A stretch of 64,000 nt of DNA. Source: Zobellia russellii (lineage in GTDB: Bacteria; Bacteroidota; Bacteroidia; Flavobacteriales; Flavobacteriaceae). Made by a program: the position numbers and the translations under genes. The stretch spans positions 310,001 through 374,000 of the forward strand of contig NZ_JACSOI010000005.1 in assembly GCF_018728565.1 (NCBI RefSeq), read 5' to 3'. Of the stretch, positions 26,373 through 35,036 are shown one piece after another (the stretch's first letter is position 1; each line of letters starts with the position of its first letter). The notes under the pieces were generated by a model, which ran no database searches, was not told the origin of the DNA, and saw only the letters and a list, made by a program, of their open reading frames with translations.

Positions 26373-27230
26373 ATGCCTTTAGAATATTCTATTACATACA
26401 AAGCAAAAAATACCTATGAAGAAGCGGTGCATGAAGCATATTGGCAATTTTTAATAATCCCCAAGGAAAATGAGTCTCAACAATTTATTGGAGTGGACTT
26501 TGCAAACACCATTCAGGCCCACAATGAATACTCCATAAACGGTTATGGCTTTAAGACCATACGGGTACACCCCAAACAAAAATTTAATGACATTGGTTTT
26601 GAAGCTAACTTTAAATTAATAAAGAAGGAAATCAACCCTTTTGATTTTGAACCGGAACAAGACATAGAAAGGTCCTATAAAAAAATTCAAGAACTAGATT
26701 TTAAAGTAGACCATGAGGCCTTTTTAAAAACAACTCATTTTACGAGTATTCCGGAGCAGAAGACACCCCTTTTTCAGTGGAATACAAGCGAATCCATTTT
26801 TGATAATATACTTGGGCTTAACGAATATACCTATAGCTATATTCGTTTTAATGCAGATGCCACAGATGTCCACACTACACTTGCCGAAATTCTAAAAATC
26901 CGTCAGGGCGTTTGTCAGGATTTTACACATTTATTCTGTGCATTGGCCCGTATGCACGGCATTCCAGCTCGCTATGTTTCAGGATATCTACACCAAGGAA
27001 ATGGTTATTTTGGAGATTCCCAGATGCATGCTTGGGCAGAAGTCTTCGTACCTTATGTAGGCTGGCTAGGTCTTGACCCTACAAACAATATACTGGCCGG
27101 AACCAATCATATAAAAGTTGCCCATGGCAAGGATTATAAGGACTGCTCACCTTTAAAAGGCGTGGTATATACCGCAGGAAAGAATGAAACCGTTCATTCC
27201 GTACAAGTTAGCAGTCAAAATCAGCAGTAG
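26373..27230 (+). CDS. Transglutaminase-like cysteine protease
   Basis: A 285-residue protein with an N-terminal Transglut_N-like region (residues 1-85, EYSITYKAKNTYEEAV) and a C-terminal transglutaminase-like core. The catalytic triad is visible: Cys in RQGVCQDFTH, His in QMHAWAEVF, and Asp in LGLDPTNN. There is no signal peptide, so it is cytoplasmic. In this cassette it is likely to act on the product of the ATP-grasp/alpha-E pair, as amidase or transpeptidase; that is inference. The HslV-like Anbu peptidase found beside this cassette in some proteobacteria is not present here; prfB follows instead. Confidence 0.92.
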   Translation: MPLEYSITYKAKNTYEEAVHEAYWQFLIIPKENESQQFIGVDFANTIQAHNEYSINGYGFKTIRVHPKQKFNDIGFEANFKLIKKEINPFDFEPEQDIERSYKKIQELDFKVDHEAFLKTTHFTSIPEQKTPLFQWNTSESIFDNILGLNEYTYSYIRFNADATDVHTTLAEILKIRQGVCQDFTHLFCALARMHGIPARYVSGYLHQGNGYFGDSQMHAWAEVFVPYVGWLGLDPTNNILAGTNHIKVAHGKDYKDCSPLKGVVYTAGKNETVHSVQVSSQNQQ

Positions 27231-27333
27231 CTCTTTTCAACTTATAAAAACCTAAAAGACATATCCATAAGAATAGCTTATTCCTAAATATAAACAATCA
27301 ACTATTTACTGCAGAATAGATAAAAAAGAGTAG

Positions 27334-27341
27334 TATTTTTG
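27334..27341 (+). promoter_or_regulatory. Candidate -7 box for prfB
   Basis: TATTTTTG matches TAnnTTTG exactly. It ends 18 bases before the ATG at 27360, giving a very short leader. Confidence 0.42.
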
Positions 27342-27359
27342 TTTATAAAACAGAATACA

Positions 27360-28461
27360 ATGACAATTACTACAGACCTATTTAAAGGTCTACAGGATCG
27401 CCTTGGTGCGTTAAGGAGGTATCTTTGACGTTGATGCTAAGCTTATAGAAATAGAGAACGAACAGGAGAAAACTTTGGCTCCTGACTTTTGGGACAACCC
27501 ACAAGAGGCTCAAGCCCATATGAAATTCATACAGTCCAAAAAACAGTGGGTAGACGATTATAATGTTGCCAAAACACTAGTGGACGACTTGGAAATCTTA
27601 TTGGAATTCCAACAAGAGGGAGAAGATAACGAAGCAGAAGTAACGGCTCAGTACCATAAGGCATTAAGCAAATTGGAGAATCTGGAGTTCAAAAACATGC
27701 TTTCCGAAGAAGGAGACGAACTCCCCGCTGTACTGCAAATTACAGCAGGTGCAGGAGGTACGGAAAGTTGTGATTGGGCGTCTATGCTTATGCGTATGTA
27801 TATGATGTGGGCCGAGAAAAACAAGTATAAGGTAAAGGAGCTCAACTATCAAGAAGGAGATGTTGCCGGTATAAAAACCGTAACGTTGGAGATAGATGGC
27901 GATTTTGCATTTGGTTGGTTAAAAGGTGAAAATGGTGTTCACAGGTTGGTGCGTATTTCACCGTTTGACAGTAATGCCAAACGCCACACTTCATTTGCAT
28001 CTGTATATGTATACCCTCTTGTAGATGACAGTATTGAGATTGATGTGAACCCTGCGGATATTACCATTACAACGGCACGGTCCAGTGGAGCGGGTGGTCA
28101 GAACGTAAACAAGGTAGAGACCAAGGTACAATTGGTGCATCACCCCACAGGCATCCAAATTTCTTGTTCGGATTCTAGGAGTCAGCATGACAATAGGGCT
28201 ACGGCCATGAAAATGTTGAAATCTCAACTGTACGAAATTGAGCTTCGGAAGAAAATGGAGGCCCGTCAAGAAATAGAATCCTCTAAAATGAAGATTGAAT
28301 GGGGTTCTCAAATTCGAAACTATGTTATGCACCCGTACAAATTGATTAAAGATGTACGAACGGCAGAAGAAACAGGAAATATAGATGCCGTTATGGATGG
28401 CGATATAGATGTGTTTTTAAAAGCCTATTTAATGATGATGGGGCAGAAAGATGAAGATTAG
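27360..28461 (+). CDS. prfB: Peptide chain release factor 2 (RF2), programmed +1 frameshift
   Basis: RF2 releases peptides at UGA and UAA. The gene is split between two frames. The first 22 codons start at the ATG at 27360 and end in CTT followed by an in-frame TGA at 27426-27428. Shifting by one base resumes at GAC (27427) and stays open to the TAG at 28459. The joined protein is 366 residues, the normal length. The stop-codon recognition motif SPF falls at 200-202 and the catalytic GGQ at 245-247. The frame after the shift has no plausible separate start, so reading it as a short gene from a TTG at 27475 would lose the N-terminus. It is not preceded by lysS. Confidence 0.96.
27414..27429 (+). 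promoter_or_regulatory. prfB autoregulatory +1 frameshift site
   Basis: An internal Shine-Dalgarno AGGAGG (27414-27419), a three-base spacer, then the slippery CTT-TGA-C. This is the classical RF2 feedback site: low RF2 makes UGA decoding slow, and the ribosome slips +1. Confidence 0.96.
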
Positions 28462-28499
28462 ACTTACTGCATAAATTAAAATTTAAAATCAAATAACAA

Positions 28500-28841
28500 A
28501 TGATCAAGATATACCACAACCCAAGATGCCAAAAATCCCGAGAAGGATTAAAAGTGTTGGAAAATTCAGGTAAGGAATTTGAAGTTATAAAATATCTAGA
28601 AGAAATTCCAACTAAGGAGGAGCTACGTAAGGTCATAGACTGTTTAGGAATAACTCCAGAAATGCTTGTTCGTAAAAACGAGCAAATTTGGAAAGATAAT
28701 TTTAGAGGTAAGTTGCTTTCAAGTGAAGAAGTTTTGGACGCTATGATTCAGCACCCTAAATTAATTGAAAGACCAATTGTAGTAAACGGTGGAAAAGCCG
28801 TTATTGGCAGACCCGTTAATTTAATTGACGATATTATTTAA
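28500..28841 (+). CDS. arsC: ArsC-family reductase (glutaredoxin-type arsenate reductase-like)
   Basis: A 113-residue thioredoxin-fold protein of the ArsC/Spx family. The catalytic cysteine is Cys10 in YHNPRCQKSREGL, and the RPIVVNGGKAVIGRP segment carries the arginine expected at the anion site. The true enzymes reduce arsenate to arsenite with glutathione and glutaredoxin. No arsenite pump or ArsR gene lies nearby, and Flavobacteriia often carry this gene alone, so a general YffB-like thiol role is also possible. It lies 38 bases after prfB and ends at a strong hairpin. Confidence 0.85.
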   Translation: MIKIYHNPRCQKSREGLKVLENSGKEFEVIKYLEEIPTKEELRKVIDCLGITPEMLVRKNEQIWKDNFRGKLLSSEEVLDAMIQHPKLIERPIVVNGGKAVIGRPVNLIDDII

Positions 28842-28871
28842 ATTAAGGGTGCTTCTTAGCATCCATGCAAA

Positions 28872-28916
28872 AAGTAAGCATTTCGTTGATTTTCAACGGA
28901 ATGCTTACTTTTGTTT
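28872..28916 (+). terminator. Long-stem terminator after arsC
   Basis: An 18-bp stem (28872-28889 with 28893-28910) containing one G-U pair, a three-base loop, then a T-rich run TTGTTTT. Confidence 0.9.
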
Positions 28917-28944
28917 TATTAAGTTTCCGTCTTCAATAATTTGG

Positions 28945-28952
28945 TACATTTG
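28945..28952 (+). promoter_or_regulatory. Candidate -7 box for the Gly/Tyr-rich protein and receptor genes
   Basis: TACATTTG matches TAnnTTTG exactly. It predicts a leader of about 75 bases before the ATG at 29035. It lies just after the arsC terminator, as expected for a new transcript. Confidence 0.42.
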
Positions 28953-29034
28953 TTGCTGTTTCGTTTTAACAAAGCTTTAACCATAATGGGTTAAACCAAT
29001 CGTAAAAAATACAATCATATAAACTGATATCGTC

Positions 29035-29541
29035 ATGAAAAACAATATCCCATACGTTATTTTATTTTTTGTTCTATTGCTCTCAAGTCCAGAATTAGTG
29101 GCCCAATACGGCTACGGTGGCGGAGGTTATGGTTATGGTGGTGGCGGCTATGGTGGGTACGGAAGACAACGTAGTGCCATTCCGCAAGTTCAGGAAACCC
29201 CAAAAGAACCAGAACCAAAGACCGCTGAGCAAATTGTGAATGATGAGATGCCCAATATTGCAGCTGTATTGGAACTTAACGAGTTTGAGTCCGCTGTAAT
29301 GAGTTCTGTGTTAAAAAAGTATCTGCAAAAGCGAATTGAAATGCAGATTTTACAACTTACACCCGAGCAAATGCGCGAGGGAATGGAAAAGATTACAAAG
29401 GCACAGGACGAAGAGTTAAAAGCTGGGCTCCCTATTGAAAAGTACGATGCTTTTGTAGAAATGCAGAAGAAAGGGATGCAGAAGACCAAGAAAGAAAAGA
29501 AGCGAGAGAAAAAACGAAAGAAGAAAAAATCCAAAGACTGA
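29035..29541 (+). CDS. Secreted Gly/Tyr-rich protein with helical core and Lys-rich tail
   Basis: The function is not recognised. The 168-residue product has a signal peptide (residues 1-23, ending ELVAQ), then a glycine/tyrosine repeat (YGYGGGGYGYGGGGYGGYG, about residues 25-44). A helical region (65-145) contains VLELNEFESAVMSSVLKKY and LTPEQMREGMEKI, loosely recalling Spy/CpxP or sigma-factor sensor-like helical proteins of Flavobacteriia. The last 20 residues are almost all Lys, Arg and Glu. Its stop is one base before the ATG of the TonB-dependent receptor, so the two are coupled. A periplasmic or outer-membrane accessory of that receptor is a reasonable inference. Confidence 0.82.
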   Translation: MKNNIPYVILFFVLLLSSPELVAQYGYGGGGYGYGGGGYGGYGRQRSAIPQVQETPKEPEPKTAEQIVNDEMPNIAAVLELNEFESAVMSSVLKKYLQKRIEMQILQLTPEQMREGMEKITKAQDEELKAGLPIEKYDAFVEMQKKGMQKTKKEKKREKKRKKKKSKD

Positions 29542-29542
29542 C

Positions 29543-32041
29543 ATGAATAAAACGTTCTTGATTGCCCTGTTACTGTTATCACTAAACACATTTGCACAAC
29601 GGCCGCAGCGGCCCCAAAGTCAAGAACAACAACCCATTAAAATTACCGGCACCGTTCTGGATAAGGATAACGGCCTCCCTCTTGAATATGCCACTTTAGT
29701 ACTTCATAGTGTAAAAGACCCGAAAAAAGTAACCGGTGGAATTACTGATTTAGACGGTAAGTTTGAAGTTGAGACCCTGCCAGGCAAATACAATATTAGT
29801 GTAGAGTACATCTCCTATAAGACCTATAAACTAGCGGAACAGGAACTAACACAATCCACAGATTTAGGCACTATAAAACTCGCACTTGATGTTGCCCAAC
29901 TAGAAGGAGTAGAAGTTGTTGGCGAGAAAACCACGGTAGAAGTTCGTCTTGACAAAAAAATCTATAACATAGGTAAAGACCTTACCACTAGCGGCGCAAC
30001 CATAAGCGACGCCCTTAACAATGTACCTTCCGTAAATGTAGATGTAGAAGGGGCTATTAGCTTGCGAGGCAACGAAAATGTTAGAATTCTAATAAACGGA
30101 AAACCTTCGGCCTTAGCGGGTTTTGGATCTACGGATGCCCTAAGGGAATTGCCGGCAGATGCCATTGAAAAGGTTGAGGTAATTACAAGTCCCTCCGCTA
30201 GATATGATGCAGAAGGTACGGCAGGTATTTTGAACATTGTTTTAAAGCGAGAAAAAACACTAGGATTTAACGGTTCCGTAAATGTAAATATAGGGTACCC
30301 TTCACAAAGTAGTATGTCCATAAATGCTAATTTAAGGACGGATAAATTTAACGTATTTAATACGTTGGGCTATAGATACAATGAATCTCCTGGTCATGCT
30401 TTTTATGAAAATTCATACAACAATGGCCAATATGATCAAATTAATGAAAACCGAGATTATACCCGATCGGGCAAGGGTTTCAATAATAATTTTGGCGTTG
30501 AATATTTCTTTAACGAAAAGTCATCGCTTACGGGAAGTTTCTTTATGCGTTTTCAAGATGGAGACGATTTAACAGAAAACTATAGCGATTATTTTGAGAA
30601 TGGACTTTTAACAAGACAGAGCTTTAGGGAAGAAATTGAACTTGAAGACGAAGAAAATTATCAGTTCTCATTAAATTACGTAAATAATATTGATGATGAC
30701 GGTCAAAAGCTTACCGCAGATTTACAGTATTCCAATGGTGATGAAGTAGAGAATTCTACAATTGATGACAACAATACTTTTCCCAACACCAGCCTTAACA
30801 CGCTTGAAACCGTCTATCAAAACGAAATTGACGATGAATATTTGGTTCAGGCCGATTATGTACTACCTATGGGAGATGCACAGTTTGAAGTAGGTTACAG
30901 GGGTACTTTTGAAAGAGAGATTACAGATTACAAACTAGACTCTTTAGATAGGTCTACCAATCAATTTGTAACCAATGAAGATTTAACCAACAAATTCAAT
31001 TACCAAGAAAATGTAAATGCCCTGTATACCCAATACGGTAATAAGTTCGGGAAGTTTTCTTTCTTGGCAGGTTTGCGTTTGGAAAACACGCAATTAAAGG
31101 GAGAAGTAACTTCGGACTTTGACACATCTGCCATAGAGGATGCCTTAGGCGAGGATATAGATTTAAATTTTGACAAAAACTATCTAGGGCTCTTCCCTAC
31201 CCTTAACCTTATATTTGAAATTGGTGAGATGGAAAATATTTCTTTAGGCTACAATAGAAGAATCAATAGGCCCAGAGGGCGTTTTATAAATCCATTTCCT
31301 TCTAGATCTAGTAGAGCCAATATTTTTCAAGGAAATCCAGATTTAGACCCAGCCTATTCAAATTCGTTTGATTTAGGTTATTTAAAACGTTGGGACAAGC
31401 TTACGCTTACTTCATCTGTATATTACAAACGTGAGACCAATTCATTTGAATACATACAAGAAGCCACAGGACAAACCACAACGGACAGTGTGCGAATCAT
31501 TAGATCTTTACCCATAAACTTATCTTCTAACGAAAGAATAGGTGCCGAAGCCGGTGTGTTGTACAATCCAAAAAAATGGTTGCGCTTAAACGGTAGTGTC
31601 AACTTCTTTCAGTTCTCCAGTGAAGGCGAACATAATGGAACGGATTATGGAACGGATAATACCAGTTGGTTCGCCCGCTTTAGCTCTAAAGTAAGTCTCC
31701 CTAAGAAAATAGAATGGCAGACGAATGCTTTTTATATGGGGCCCCGCCAAAATGCACAGACTGAAACAAAGAGTATGCTATCCATAAACTTAGCTTTCAG
31801 CAAAGACATTATGAAAGATAAAGGCACGGTATCACTAAACGTAAGTGACCTTTTGAATTCAAGAAAAAGACAATCGTATACCGTTTCCGATGATTTTACC
31901 TCTAGAAGCGAGTTTCAGTTTAGACCTAGGTCGATTAACCTCTCCTTTAGGTATAGAATCAACCAATCTAAAGAACGAGATCGCAAAAATGGCAGAGGCG
32001 GAAATGAGAATGGTGGTGGAGAAGATGAAATGGAAGGTTAA
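29543..32041 (+). CDS. TonB-dependent receptor-like outer membrane protein (OMP_b-brl_3 type)
   Basis: An 832-residue outer-membrane protein. After a signal peptide (residues 1-18) comes a carboxypeptidase-regulatory-like domain (about 32-120, ITGTVLDKDNGLPLEYATL), then a plug domain (about 130-225, with LRGNENVRILINGKPSAL and YDAEGTAGILNIVLKR). A long beta barrel follows to near the C-terminus. The last residues (RKNGRGGNENGGGEDEMEG) are an unusual Gly/Glu/Asn extension past the barrel's final strand region LSFRYRINQ. There is no SusD partner, so polysaccharide uptake is not indicated; the substrate may be a peptide, metal chelate or other small ligand. It is coupled to the upstream Gly/Tyr-rich protein. 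Confidence 0.92.
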   Translation: MNKTFLIALLLLSLNTFAQRPQRPQSQEQQPIKITGTVLDKDNGLPLEYATLVLHSVKDPKKVTGGITDLDGKFEVETLPGKYNISVEYISYKTYKLAEQELTQSTDLGTIKLALDVAQLEGVEVVGEKTTVEVRLDKKIYNIGKDLTTSGATISDALNNVPSVNVDVEGAISLRGNENVRILINGKPSALAGFGSTDALRELPADAIEKVEVITSPSARYDAEGTAGILNIVLKREKTLGFNGSVNVNIGYPSQSSMSINANLRTDKFNVFNTLGYRYNESPGHAFYENSYNNGQYDQINENRDYTRSGKGFNNNFGVEYFFNEKSSLTGSFFMRFQDGDDLTENYSDYFENGLLTRQSFREEIELEDEENYQFSLNYVNNIDDDGQKLTADLQYSNGDEVENSTIDDNNTFPNTSLNTLETVYQNEIDDEYLVQADYVLPMGDAQFEVGYRGTFEREITDYKLDSLDRSTNQFVTNEDLTNKFNYQENVNALYTQYGNKFGKFSFLAGLRLENTQLKGEVTSDFDTSAIEDALGEDIDLNFDKNYLGLFPTLNLIFEIGEMENISLGYNRRINRPRGRFINPFPSRSSRANIFQGNPDLDPAYSNSFDLGYLKRWDKLTLTSSVYYKRETNSFEYIQEATGQTTTDSVRIIRSLPINLSSNERIGAEAGVLYNPKKWLRLNGSVNFFQFSSEGEHNGTDYGTDNTSWFARFSSKVSLPKKIEWQTNAFYMGPRQNAQTETKSMLSINLAFSKDIMKDKGTVSLNVSDLLNSRKRQSYTVSDDFTSRSEFQFRPRSINLSFRYRINQSKERDRKNGRGGNENGGGEDEMEG

Positions 32042-32056
32042 AAGAACAGTCTCAAT

Positions 32057-32097
32057 AAAAAATCCCTGCTAATTTAATAGATTAGCAGGGATTTTTT
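32057..32097 (+). terminator. Terminator after the receptor gene
   Basis: A perfect 17-bp stem (32057-32073 with 32081-32097), seven-base loop, ending in a T-run. Confidence 0.9.
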
Positions 32098-32116
32098 TAT
32101 TCGATTAGATGCACAA

Positions 32117-32152
32117 AAAAGCAGGAAAACGATAATTCGTCTTCCTGCTTTT
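32117..32152 (-). terminator. Terminator for the 56-residue membrane protein gene
   Basis: A stem AAAAGCAGGAA/TTCCTGCTTTT (32117-32127 with 32142-32152), extended inward by ACGA/TCGT. Read on the minus strand, the last arm continues in T residues, 16 bases after the stop at 32168. Confidence 0.82.
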
Positions 32153-32167
32153 ATATGGTTACTAGCG

Positions 32168-32338
32168 TTAAACGCTACGTTTTGCTTTCTTTTTATCTCT
32201 CCACTCTTTATAGAGTTCCAAGATATTTCCTCCCAACCAATAAGGTACAACAAAGGTCAACAAGAAAATCATTAACCAAAACCCAATGGTCAAAATGGTT
32301 AAAAATGCTAAAAATCCAAGGTACTGATCAAATTCCAT
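32168..32338 (-). CDS. Small hydrophobic membrane protein (56 residues)
   Basis: A short gene that a 60-residue cutoff would miss. It starts MEFDQYLGFLAFLTILTIGF, continues with a hydrophobic core to about residue 38 (one long or two short membrane helices), then has a charged tail YKEWRDKKKAKRSV. Support is threefold: an ATG start with an exact TATCTTTG -7 box and a TTTG -33 element upstream, a terminator 16 bases after the stop, and codon use like its neighbours. The function is unknown. The pattern (PYWLGGNILELYKEWRDKK) looks like a small conserved Flavobacteriia membrane protein, but this was not checked. Confidence 0.75.
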   Translation of the reverse strand: MEFDQYLGFLAFLTILTIGFWLMIFLLTFVVPYWLGGNILELYKEWRDKKKAKRSV

Positions 32339-32356
32339 CTTCTAAATTTTGCTATA

Positions 32357-32389
32357 CAAAGATACTTTAGAAAGAATGAAAATTGCAAA
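32357..32389 (-). promoter_or_regulatory. Bacteroidota promoter for the 56-residue membrane protein
   Basis: On the minus strand TTTG (32386-32389) lies 21 bases before TATCTTTG (32357-32364). Both agree with the primary sigma-factor consensus of Bacteroidota. The ATG is about 12 bases after the predicted start site. Confidence 0.62.
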
Positions 32390-32467
32390 TCGAAATCAAA
32401 AAAAATAGCATAACTTAAAAAACCTAAAATTTTAAAGTCCCAAAGAGGATATAAAATGGTGAAATAG

Positions 32468-32475
32468 TACCTTTG
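32468..32475 (+). promoter_or_regulatory. Candidate -7 box for fumC
   Basis: TACCTTTG matches TAnnTTTG exactly, 24 bases before the ATG at 32499. No clear -33 TTTG. Confidence 0.48.
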
Positions 32476-32498
32476 TTAACTAACGTAATATTACCATA

Positions 32499-33896
32499 AT
32501 GAGCTTTAGAATCGAAAAAGATACCATGGGCCAAGTAGAGGTGCCCAGTGATAAATATTGGGGTGCCCAAACTGAGCGTTCTAGAAATAATTTTAAGATA
32601 GGCCCAACGGCATCTATGCCTTTAGATGTGGTCTACGGATTTGCTTATTTAAAAAAAGCTGCAGCTTATGCCAATCATGAACTTGGTGTTCTTGCCGTAG
32701 AGAAAAGAGATCTCATCGCCCAAGTTTGCGACGAAATTTTAGAAGGCAAACATGATGACCAATTTCCATTGGTTATTTGGCAAACAGGATCGGGTACACA
32801 GAGTAACATGAATGTTAACGAGGTTATCGCCAATCGTGCCCATGAAATTGCCGGAAAGAAGATTGGAGAGGGCGAGAAAACCATTCAGCCTAATGATGAC
32901 GTAAACAAATCGCAATCTTCCAACGATACCTTTCCAACAGGTATGCATATTGCAGCCTATAAAAAGATAGTTCAGAATACAATTCCGAGTGTTACCCAAT
33001 TACGGGACACTTTGGATAAAAAATCCAAGGATTTTGCCCAAGTAGTAAAAATTGGTAGAACGCATTTAATGGATGCTACCCCCCTAACCTTGGGGCAAGA
33101 GTTTTCAGGTTATGTATCGCAGTTGGATCACGGCTTAAAAGCACTTAAGAATACTTTGGACCACTTAAGTGAGTTGGCTTTAGGTGGAACTGCTGTGGGA
33201 ACCGGATTGAATACACCAAATGGCTACGATGTAGTGGTGGCCAAGTATATTGCAGAATTTACGGGACTACCTTTCCGTACTGCAGAAAATAAGTTTGAGG
33301 CCCTTGCTGCGCACGATGCTATCGTTGAGAGCCATGGCGCTCTTAAGCAACTAGCAGTTTCCCTTAATAAAATAGCCAATGACGTACGTATGATGGCTTC
33401 CGGACCAAGATCTGGTATAGGCGAAATTATTATTCCGGCAAATGAGCCAGGTAGTTCAATTATGCCCGGTAAAGTGAACCCAACGCAATGTGAAGCAATG
33501 ACTATGGTCTGTGCCCAAGTAATGGGTAACGATGTAGCTATTTCTGTTGGCGGGACACAAGGCCACTATGAACTGAATGTTTTTAAGCCTATGATGGCCG
33601 CTAATATTCTTCAGTCCGCTGAATTGATCGGAGATGCCTGTGTAAGCTTTGACGTGAACTGTGCCGCCGGTATTGAGCCAAACCATGAGGTAATTAAAGA
33701 ACTCCTGAACAACTCTCTTATGTTGGTTACTGCCCTGAATACAAAAATTGGGTACTACAAAGCCGCAGAAATTGCAAATACGGCTCACAAAAACGGAACA
33801 ACATTAAAGGAAGAAGCCGTTAATCTAGGTTATGTTTCTGCAGAAGATTATGACAACTGGGTAAAACCGGCAGATATGGTAGGTAGTCTTAAATAG
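32499..33896 (+). CDS. fumC: Class II fumarate hydratase
   Basis: A 465-residue cytoplasmic fumarase that interconverts fumarate and malate in the TCA cycle without an iron-sulfur cluster. The start [20 protein letters not shown], the [15 protein letters not shown] substrate loop, the [16 protein letters not shown] segment, and the superfamily signature [13 protein letters not shown] (catalytic serine) are all intact. AGIEPN near the C-terminus is typical of FumC rather than aspartase or argininosuccinate lyase. The length is standard. It is monocistronic, with its own promoter box and a terminator. Confidence 0.97.
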   Translation: MSFRIEKDTMGQVEVPSDKYWGAQTERSRNNFKIGPTASMPLDVVYGFAYLKKAAAYANHELGVLAVEKRDLIAQVCDEILEGKHDDQFPLVIWQTGSGTQSNMNVNEVIANRAHEIAGKKIGEGEKTIQPNDDVNKSQSSNDTFPTGMHIAAYKKIVQNTIPSVTQLRDTLDKKSKDFAQVVKIGRTHLMDATPLTLGQEFSGYVSQLDHGLKALKNTLDHLSELALGGTAVGTGLNTPNGYDVVVAKYIAEFTGLPFRTAENKFEALAAHDAIVESHGALKQLAVSLNKIANDVRMMASGPRSGIGEIIIPANEPGSSIMPGKVNPTQCEAMTMVCAQVMGNDVAISVGGTQGHYELNVFKPMMAANILQSAELIGDACVSFDVNCAAGIEPNHEVIKELLNNSLMLVTALNTKIGYYKAAEIANTAHKNGTTLKEEAVNLGYVSAEDYDNWVKPADMVGSLK

Positions 33897-33923
33897 ACCA
33901 AAAACACAAATAACTGAATAAAA

Positions 33924-33952
33924 AAAGGGGCAATCTTCTAGATTGCCCCTTT
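33924..33952 (+). terminator. Terminator after fumC
   Basis: A 13-bp stem AAAGGGGCAATCT/AGATTGCCCCTTT with a three-base loop. Flanking A and T tracts make it usable on both strands, so it may also serve the convergent gene ending at 33986. Confidence 0.9.
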
Positions 33953-33985
33953 CCATTTATATATAATGGATAGTGTGTATACTTA

Positions 33986-34873
33986 TTATTTTAAAGTGAA
34001 CTTAGAAGTTCCCAATAATTTTAATCTATCGTCATAAACATTCACCATATAGTTTCCATCTTTGAAATCTCCTGCAGGCTTGCTAATATAATCGCAAACA
34101 TCTAAAGATTTGTTCTCGTAGTAGAAACCTGTTCCTTTGCTATATGTTACTGAAGCCCCAGAATCATTAGTTTTAGAGTAGCTCTCACCCAAAACGTTAC
34201 CCTGTGGATCAAGAACCTCTATGAAAAACTCTCTGTCTCCAGCCTGAGCAATAACGTTATCGGCAACTGTAAAACAAATTTTAAACTTATCTGTTCTTTT
34301 AGCTCTAGAAGTAGATACCAATTTACCACTGCTTCGCTCTTTAACGGCATCAACACTAAATTTAGATAAGTTAAGCGCAGAACCTTTCTCTACAACATCT
34401 GCCAATTGCGTGTTTTGTACAACCAAAGAATCGTTAAAAACGGTTTGTTTCTCTAATTCAGTATAAGTACTGTCTCTTTGCATTGCAATAAAAGTATTCG
34501 ACTTTGTAAGTGAATCTACTTGCTTAAGCAATTGCTCTCTCTCCTGCTTTAAAACACTTACTTGTCTTCTGTATTTAGAAAGAGAAGAAATATCAGCTTT
34601 CATGTTTTTTACAGAATCAATGTATTTTGCAATGTTATCTCTAGCTGAAACCAACTCTTCGTTAGTTGCGTTGCTTTCTAGAATAGCTTTATCGTATTCA
34701 GATTTTAAACTGTTTAAATCCTCAACTACCAATTGCTTTTCTTGAGTAAGAGCGGTTTCATTCTTTTTCTTCTCTTGATAAAGGCTAACTGTGTATATGA
34801 TGGTTCCCAAAAGCACCACACCTAGCAGTCCCGCCAGTACTTTTAATCCATTGTTGTTTTTTGTTTCAGTCAT
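33986..34873 (-). CDS. Membrane-anchored coiled-coil protein with C-terminal beta domain
   Basis: The function is not recognised. The 295-residue product has one N-terminal transmembrane helix (residues 10-30, LKVLAGLLGVVLLGTIIYTV), a long heptad-rich coiled coil (35-160, KQLVVEDLNSLKSEYDKAI onward), and a C-terminal globular beta-rich domain (185-295) containing KFKICFTVADNVIAQAGDRE and VNVYDDRLKLLGTSKF. The latter is probably periplasmic. Similar proteins are common in Flavobacteriia, where automatic annotation sometimes calls them ParA or SMC; nothing here supports those names. It lies alone, with its 3' end next to the fumC terminator. Confidence 0.8.
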   Translation of the reverse strand: MTETKNNNGLKVLAGLLGVVLLGTIIYTVSLYQEKKKNETALTQEKQLVVEDLNSLKSEYDKAILESNATNEELVSARDNIAKYIDSVKNMKADISSLSKYRRQVSVLKQEREQLLKQVDSLTKSNTFIAMQRDSTYTELEKQTVFNDSLVVQNTQLADVVEKGSALNLSKFSVDAVKERSSGKLVSTSRAKRTDKFKICFTVADNVIAQAGDREFFIEVLDPQGNVLGESYSKTNDSGASVTYSKGTGFYYENKSLDVCDYISKPAGDFKDGNYMVNVYDDRLKLLGTSKFTLK

Positions 34874-35036
34874 AATGTTAAGGTTTATTACTAGTAAGAA
34901 TTATTTGTTTGTATCGCTGTATATACGGTAAGATTTTCTTTTTAGATTTTTTGATGTAAAAAAATCGATTATTAAGACAATGAAAACATTATGATATATT
35001 AACTTTAAAGTATAGTTCAATTTTTTTTAAAATCAC

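Noticed and set aside
27475-28461. RF2 read as a gene starting at the TTG at 27475
   Set aside because: The ATG at 27360 plus the frameshift site gives the full-length N-terminus and matches known RF2 biology.
29190-29597. Phe/Ser/Cys-rich minus-strand frame
   Set aside because: Antisense to the Lys-rich end of the Gly/Tyr-rich protein and the start of the receptor gene.
33986-34873. ParA or SMC chromosome-partitioning protein
   Set aside because: There is no Walker motif; the coiled coil alone is the probable reason for such labels in databases.
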